A stretch of DNA of 64,000 bases from Streptomyces sp. NBC_00510 (GTDB lineage: Bacteria > Actinomycetota > Actinomycetes > Streptomycetales > Streptomycetaceae). Within the stretch, counting starts at the first letter, position 1. Each line of letters begins with the position of its first letter. Positions 59,335 to 64,000 of this stretch are shown in pieces. Location: contig CP107851.1 in the NCBI GenBank assembly GCA_036013505.1, positions 8,294,001-8,358,000 on the forward strand, given 5' to 3'. Position numbers and translations under genes: made by a program. The notes below the pieces were generated by a model. The model saw only the letters and a list, made by a program, of their open reading frames with translations, was not told the DNA's origin and did not search any database.

Positions 59335-60122
59335 GCGCCTTTTCCCTCGCGGTCCGCGACTCGAACACGATGCTGCGCCGCAATCTGCTGCACGCGCGGC
59401 GCTACCCGTCCGCCACCCTGAACCTGCTGCTCGCGCCGATCATGCTGCTGCTGTTGTTCGTGTACATCTTCGGCGACGTGATGAGCGCGGGCATCGGTGG
59501 CGGCGGCGCCGATCGCTCCGAGTACATCGCCTACATCGTGCCGGGCATCGTGATGATGACGATCGGCAGCACCGTGATCGGGGCGGCGGTGTACATCTCG
59601 ATGGACATGAGCGAGGGCCTGATCGCCCGCTTCCGCACGATGGCGATCCACCGCGGCTCCGTGATCATCGGGCACGTGGTGGGCAGCGTGCTGCAGTGCA
59701 TCGCCAGCGTGGTCCTGGTCGGTGTCATCGCCGTGGCCATCGGCTTCCGGTCCACGGACGCCTCGGCCCTGGAGTGGCTGGCGGCGTTCGGGCTGCTGGT
59801 GATGTTCTCGCTGGCGTTCACCTGGATCGCGGTCGGTATCGGCATGGCCAGCCCGAACGCCGAGGCGGCCGCCAACAGTGCGCAGCCGCTGATCCTCCTC
59901 CCGCTCATCTCGAGCGCGTTCATCCCGGCGGACACGATGCCGGGCTGGTTCCAGCCGATCGCCGAGTACCAGCCGTTCACCCCGGCGATCGAGACCCTGC
60001 GCGGCCTGCTGCTCGGCACGGAGATCGGCAGCAACGGGTGGATCGCGGTCGCGTGGTGCGTGGGTCTGACGGTGCTCGGCTACCGGTGGTCGATGGCGCA
60101 GTTCAACCGCGACCCGAAATGA
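59331..60122 (+). CDS. ABC-2 type transporter permease (DrrB type)
   Basis: The 263-residue permease has six hydrophobic segments, starting LLLAPIMLLLLFVYIFGDVM, and the ABC-2 signature region NAEAAANSAQPLILLPLISS then AFIPADTMPGWFQPIAEYQP. It forms the membrane part of the exporter with the preceding ATPase. AAGGAG precedes its ATG. Its last 20 bases overlap the 3' end of the converging SARP-type regulator gene. Confidence 0.92.
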   Translation: MSAFSLAVRDSNTMLRRNLLHARRYPSATLNLLLAPIMLLLLFVYIFGDVMSAGIGGGGADRSEYIAYIVPGIVMMTIGSTVIGAAVYISMDMSEGLIARFRTMAIHRGSVIIGHVVGSVLQCIASVVLVGVIAVAIGFRSTDASALEWLAAFGLLVMFSLAFTWIAVGIGMASPNAEAAANSAQPLILLPLISSAFIPADTMPGWFQPIAEYQPFTPAIETLRGLLLGTEIGSNGWIAVAWCVGLTVLGYRWSMAQFNRDPK

Positions 60123-63100
60123 GCGTGCGGGCCGCCTCCCGCAGCCCGTCCCGCTTCAGGGCGGCGTACTCCGACACCGCGTCGGCGTACGCCGCCCCGT
60201 CGGCGTCTTCGGCGGCCTGCCGGGCGCGGTCGAGGGACATCGTGGGCTGGAAGACCTGTGAGACGTGCAGTCGTTCCGCCAGGGCCAGCAGGCGTACCGC
60301 GGTTGGGTCGCCCTTGGCGAGCCGGGCCAGGCCGAGGGCCAGGACGCGGGTGCCGTAGGTCAGGACCTCCCCGGGCGGGCGGGAATCGTCGGCGAGCAGC
60401 GTGAGCAGCCGGTTCTCCAGTCCGGCCACGAGGCCGGCGACCGGTTCCAGCCGTCCGGCGTACGCGTGGGCGGCCACCGCGTGGGCTTCGATCGCCTGCG
60501 CCCAGGCGTCCATGGCGGGGTCGGCGGGGGGTGAATCGCTTGCGCGTATCCGCTCGACGGCCGTTCGCCATTGCTTGAGGCCGAGTTCGGTGAGGCCGCG
60601 GGCGAGCGCGATCTCGGCCCAGGCGGCCTGGTCGGTGGTGAAGTCCGGGGTCTGCTCGTCCGGCTGGCTCTGCTCGACGCGCCGTAGCCACTGCTCGGCT
60701 TCGTCCGGCTTGCCGCGCTGCAGGCAGGCCAGCACGAGGCCGCGGCGCAGGCCCGTGGTGGGTGATTGGTCGCTGAGGTGCGTCAAGGTGTCCAGTGCGG
60801 CGAGGAGGTGTTGGTAGGCCTCGTCGCCGAGGCCGGCGTCGGCGCACAGTTCGCTGCTGCGGGAGTGGCCGAGCAGTTTGAGGGTCGGGTTGGGTACGGC
60901 GTCCACCATGGCGAGCATGCGGCGGGCCGAGGACAGCGCGCGTTCCGGCTCGTGCTCGTGTTCCCAGAGGTAGCTGGCCACGCATTCGGCGATGCCCGCG
61001 AGCAGGGGTGCGTCGCTCGCGCACAGTTCCTGCAGGGCCTCGTAGCCGGGCGGGCGCATGTCCGGGACGGCGCTCAGTACGGTGGCGAGTGCTCGCAGCA
61101 GGGTGTCGGGCTTCGCGGGCGGCAGTCGGCGCAGGGTGACGAGGTGGCGTGTCCCGGGCGGGCCGTATCCGATGAAGGGGGCGGCGGTGCAGATGGCGCT
61201 GAGGGTGCGGGTGACGTCGGTGTGCCAGGCGTCGGGGCGGTAGTGCGACAGTGGCGCCGCGGTGTCGGTGGCCAGGGTGAGGACCCGGTGGAAGCTCGCG
61301 GAGTCGGTGAGCCAGACGCCGGCCAGCACGGCGCCGGCCGCCGCGGTGGTGGCGTGGTCCTCGCGGGCGAGGGCGAGGCGCAGGGCGAGTACGAGGTTGT
61401 CCTGTTCGGTGCGCAGCCGTGCCCAGTGGCGGAGCGGCTCGAGGCTGAACAGTGCGTCGTGGTTGGTGAGTCCGAAGGTCCGTGCCCAGTCCAGGAACCG
61501 GTCGCTGACCGCCTGTTCCTCCCCGGCCGTCGCGCGTCGGGCGGCGCTGAACTCCCGCACCGTCTCCAGCATGTGGAAGCGGATCCCGGCCGCGGTGTCG
61601 GTGGCTTTCAGCAGCGACTGGTCGACCAGTTGCTCCAGCAGGTACGGCGCGTCGCCGTCGTCACCGAGCAGGTGTTCCGCGGCGTCTTCGGTGAAGCCGC
61701 CGGGGAAGACGGACAGTGCCCGCAGTGCCGCCCGGGCGTCTTCCTCCAGGAGGTTCCAGCTCCACTCGACGACGGCGTGCAGGGTGCGGTGGCGTTCGGG
61801 TGCGTCCCGGCTCCCGCCGCGCAGCAGCGCGAACCGGTCGCCGAGGCGGCGGGCTATTTCGGGGACGGTCAGTACCCGTACCCGTGCCGCGGCCAGCTCC
61901 ACGGCGAGTGGCAGGCCGTCCAGGTGCCGGCACAGCTCCGCCACGGCGGCGGGCGGGAGTTCGACGTGGTGGCGTGCGGCTCGGGCCCGCTGTTCGAAGA
62001 GCTCGATGGAGGTCGCCAGGCTCAGCTGCGGCAGTTGGTAGACCGCTTCTGAGCTCAGCCCGAGCGGGGCCCGGCTGGTGACGAGAACCCGCAGGTCCTT
62101 GGACAAGGCCACCAGCTCGCGCACCAGGTCGGCGGTGCCCTGGACGACCTGCTCGCAGTTGTCCAGCACGAGCAGTGTGGGGTCGGCGCCGAGTGCGGCG
62201 ACGATTTTGGCGGGCGCGTCCGACCCGCCGCCGAGCGCCGACGCCACCTCGCCGGCCACGTCGTGGTCCGTGCTGACTCCGGCGAGCGAGATGAAGTGCA
62301 CCGTCCGCTGTTCCGCCTGGCGGCTGACGGCGTGTGCGAGGCGCGTCTTGCCCAGCCCGCCGGGGCCGACGATCGACGCCAGCCGTGAGGAGTGCAGCAG
62401 CCCGGCCACGGCGGCGAGATCCTCGTCCCGTCCCAGGAGCGGATTCGGATCGTGCGGCACCCCGTAGCGGACCGTGGGCGCCTCGACCTGCAGCAGCTGC
62501 TGGTGCACGGCCTTGAGGCCGGGGCCCGGGTCGGTGCCGAGGTCGTCGCGGAGTTCACGCCGGTACGTGTCGTAGCGGGTGAGCGCCGCCGACGGCCCGG
62601 CCGTGGCCGCCTCGGCGCGCAGCAGTTCGGCCAGTACTTCCTCGTCACGGGGGGTCCGGGCGAAGACCTCGGTCAGCGGCGCCACGGCCTCGGCCCGTCG
62701 TCCCAGCCGTGCGAGGGCGAGCGCGCGGGAGCGTATGAGGGAGTCGTGGAGCGGCGCCCGCTCGGCGCACAGCTCCGCGACGGGGTCCGCTGCTGTGGCG
62801 TCGGTGTCCGGGGCGGTGTCCCAGAAGGCGAGGCCTTCCTCGGCACTGGCCAGGGCGGAGGCGTGATCCCCGGCTCGGGTGTGCCGGGCGCTCGCCTCGG
62901 CACATCGGACCACTACCGAAGTGTCGACCTGCTCCTCGGTCAGTGCGAGCCGGTAGCCGGTGGGGGTGCTGATGACGACATCGGCGCCGAGTTGGGAGCG
63001 AGCCCGGGAGACCAGGATCCGCAGCGCGTTGGCGGGGTTGGCCGGCAGCTCGTCCTGCCACAGCCCGTCCACCAGCCGTGTGGTGCTGCAACCGGAGCGC

Positions 63101-63201
63101 AGCTCGCTTGCGAGCAGCGCGAGCAGCCCGCGCAGCCGGGGCGCGGTGATCTCCTGGCCGCGGTAGGCCACGCGCGACAGGAGAGTCAGGTCGGTCGTCA
63201 C
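60103..63201 (-). CDS. AfsR/SARP-type regulator: winged helix, BTAD, NB-ARC-like ATPase and TPR-like region
   Basis: The 1032-residue regulator has an OmpR-type winged helix (LLALLASELRSGCSTTRLVD then ALRILVSRARSQLG and STPTGYRLAL, residues 1-90) and a BTAD helical domain (about 95-245, ending ELRDDLGTDPGPGLKAVHQQ). An ATPase follows with Walker A VGPGGLGKTRLAHAV and Walker B PTLLVLDNCEQ, then GLPLAVELAAARVRVL as the NB-ARC GLPL motif, and a long TPR-like C-terminus. No ribosome site precedes the GTG, but TAACCT six bases upstream suggests a leaderless message. It converges with the drrAB-like operon and probably activates it and the GtrA-like gene through 11-bp repeats. Confidence 0.92.
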   Translation of the reverse strand: MTTDLTLLSRVAYRGQEITAPRLRGLLALLASELRSGCSTTRLVDGLWQDELPANPANALRILVSRARSQLGADVVISTPTGYRLALTEEQVDTSVVVRCAEASARHTRAGDHASALASAEEGLAFWDTAPDTDATAADPVAELCAERAPLHDSLIRSRALALARLGRRAEAVAPLTEVFARTPRDEEVLAELLRAEAATAGPSAALTRYDTYRRELRDDLGTDPGPGLKAVHQQLLQVEAPTVRYGVPHDPNPLLGRDEDLAAVAGLLHSSRLASIVGPGGLGKTRLAHAVSRQAEQRTVHFISLAGVSTDHDVAGEVASALGGGSDAPAKIVAALGADPTLLVLDNCEQVVQGTADLVRELVALSKDLRVLVTSRAPLGLSSEAVYQLPQLSLATSIELFEQRARAARHHVELPPAAVAELCRHLDGLPLAVELAAARVRVLTVPEIARRLGDRFALLRGGSRDAPERHRTLHAVVEWSWNLLEEDARAALRALSVFPGGFTEDAAEHLLGDDGDAPYLLEQLVDQSLLKATDTAAGIRFHMLETVREFSAARRATAGEEQAVSDRFLDWARTFGLTNHDALFSLEPLRHWARLRTEQDNLVLALRLALAREDHATTAAAGAVLAGVWLTDSASFHRVLTLATDTAAPLSHYRPDAWHTDVTRTLSAICTAAPFIGYGPPGTRHLVTLRRLPPAKPDTLLRALATVLSAVPDMRPPGYEALQELCASDAPLLAGIAECVASYLWEHEHEPERALSSARRMLAMVDAVPNPTLKLLGHSRSSELCADAGLGDEAYQHLLAALDTLTHLSDQSPTTGLRRGLVLACLQRGKPDEAEQWLRRVEQSQPDEQTPDFTTDQAAWAEIALARGLTELGLKQWRTAVERIRASDSPPADPAMDAWAQAIEAHAVAAHAYAGRLEPVAGLVAGLENRLLTLLADDSRPPGEVLTYGTRVLALGLARLAKGDPTAVRLLALAERLHVSQVFQPTMSLDRARQAAEDADGAAYADAVSEYAALKRDGLREAARTLISGRG

Positions 63202-63376
63202 TCGGTCAGGTTATCGACAGCGGTTGCCTGGGCGGCTGTTCCGGGGTGGGGGAGTGGGGCTGCGGCGGCCATGCGTTCTCGCTCGCCGGCGACGGGCCGG
63301 TCCGTGGGTATCCCTGGGCCCTGCGTCTGTCCGGTCGCGCGGAGGTGCCGTCAGTGGCCGGGCCTACAGTCGAGGC

Positions 63377-63805
63377 ATGGAACTTTCCCGCGAAGAACGT
63401 GAAAGCTTTCTGGCTGAGACGCATGTAGCCGCGCTGGGCGTCGCAGCCGGCGACAACCGCGGACCGTTGATGGTTCCGATTTGGTACGCCTACGAGCCCG
63501 GCGGTCTGCCCTGGATCCTCACCGGCGCGGGCTCGCGGAAGATGACGCTGATCAGGGCTGCGGGCCGCTTCAGCCTGCTGGTCCAGCGCACGGAGCCGAC
63601 GCCCCGGTACGTATCGGTCGAAGGGCCGGTTGCCGAAGTGACCGAGGGGACGAGCGCGCTCCATCGCGAGATGGCCGGCCGCTATCTCTCGGGCGAGGCG
63701 CTCGACAGATTCGTGGCCATGGCGGAGGTGGAACTCGCCGATCACGTCGTGGTCCGTATCCGGCCGGAACGCTGGCTCACCGCCGATCTGGGCACGGTCG
63801 CATAG
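63377..63805 (+). CDS. Pyridoxamine 5'-phosphate oxidase-family (PPOX) protein
   Basis: The 142-residue split-barrel flavin-binding-type protein begins MELSREERESFLAETHVAAL and has GPLMVPIWYAYEPGGLPWIL, KMTLIRAAGRFSLLVQRTEP and PRYVSVEGPVAEV. The family includes F420- or FMN-dependent reductases; the cofactor cannot be told. TACAGT at 63365-63370, six bases before the ATG, suggests a leaderless message. Confidence 0.85.
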   Translation: MELSREERESFLAETHVAALGVAAGDNRGPLMVPIWYAYEPGGLPWILTGAGSRKMTLIRAAGRFSLLVQRTEPTPRYVSVEGPVAEVTEGTSALHREMAGRYLSGEALDRFVAMAEVELADHVVVRIRPERWLTADLGTVA

Positions 63806-63867
63806 CCTTCCACGTCCGACGTGTGCACGAGCGCCCTTCCTCAGTTCGTGCGGCCGCCAGCGGCGCG

Positions 63868-64000
63868 TCAGTACATGGAAAGCCCGCCGTTGACCGCGGC
63901 GGTGGTGCCGGTCATGAAGGCGTTGTCCTCGGCGGCGTAGAAGGCGACCGCCTGGGCGACGTCGGCCGGGCGTGCGAGGCGGCCGAGAGGGGTGGCGGCC
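63868..64000 (-). CDS. C-terminal part of an SDR-family oxidoreductase (cut by window edge)
   Basis: The minus strand reads TPLGRLARPADVAQAVAFYA, AEDNAFMTGTTAAVNGGLSM and Tyr, then a TGA at 63868-63870. This is the C-terminal signature of a classical short-chain dehydrogenase. The N-terminal cofactor and catalytic motifs lie outside the window. Confidence 0.88.
   Translation of the reverse strand, partial: AATPLGRLARPADVAQAVAFYAAEDNAFMTGTTAAVNGGLSMY

Overview
This window is chromosomal DNA of a Streptomyces or a very close relative. The evidence is the very high GC content with G/C at third codon positions, frequent GTG (and one TTG) starts, and many one- to three-gene units each paired with a regulator. 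Regulator types include a LuxR-type LAL ATPase, an AfsR/SARP-type regulator with an NB-ARC-like ATPase domain, several TetR, HxlR, MarR and AraC proteins, and two ECF sigma factors. Other typical actinobacterial content includes a SpoIIE-type phosphatase, an FBP zinc-finger protein, DrrA/DrrB-type ABC genes and a septum-formation-like protein. I see no rRNA, tRNA, CRISPR array, replication origin, PKS or NRPS. It reads like an accessory chromosome-arm region rather than a core region.

Layout. 0-9.4 kb: the end of an unknown gene, a secreted collagen-like protein, a lipoprotein, a large LAL regulator, a membrane SpoIIE-type phosphatase, an AraC regulator, a hemerythrin-domain protein and a cupin. 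9.5-19.4 kb: an FAD monooxygenase, a YdjC deacetylase, a YCII protein, a coiled-coil protein, an alpha/beta hydrolase with its TetR, an FBP zinc-finger protein, an SDR divergent from an XRE/MmyB-like regulator, and an orphan sensor kinase. 19.5-29.2 kb is a run of regulator-plus-enzyme units: TetR with two NTF2-fold proteins and an epoxide hydrolase; HxlR with a DsbA-like protein and an azoreductase; an amidohydrolase and a P-loop kinase; TetR with an SDR and an O-methyltransferase. 29.4-39.9 kb: an MpaB-like oxygenase pair, an ECF42-type sigma factor with its DGPF partner, MarR divergent from a dxs-TDT transporter pair, and an ECF sigma-hydrolase-GNAT operon.

40-53.8 kb is a decayed integration region. 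It contains two tyrosine-recombinase remnants, a broken IS701-type transposase, short dispersed direct repeats, and orphan genes typical of immunity loci or integrated elements (SMI1/KNR4, DUF6461, DUF6292-like). Intact genes inside it are an aldo/keto reductase, a TPR-like protein and an LD-carboxypeptidase. 54-64 kb: a four-repeat peptidoglycan-binding CHAP hydrolase, a septum-formation-like protein, then a GtrA-like gene and a drrAB-type exporter opposite a SARP-type regulator, a PPOX-family protein and the end of an SDR.

The most informative signals are regulatory. The GtrA-like gene and the exporter carry the same promoter design: three TGAA repeats at exactly 11-bp period, 9 bp before a -10-like hexamer, 7 bp before an ATG. 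This fits control by the adjacent SARP-type protein. Other sites are three 16-bp operators between a TetR gene and its enzyme operon, a CCTAGG palindrome before another TetR, a 14-bp element shared by a TetR promoter and an SDR leader, and an ECF42-type promoter before the DGPF-sigma operon.
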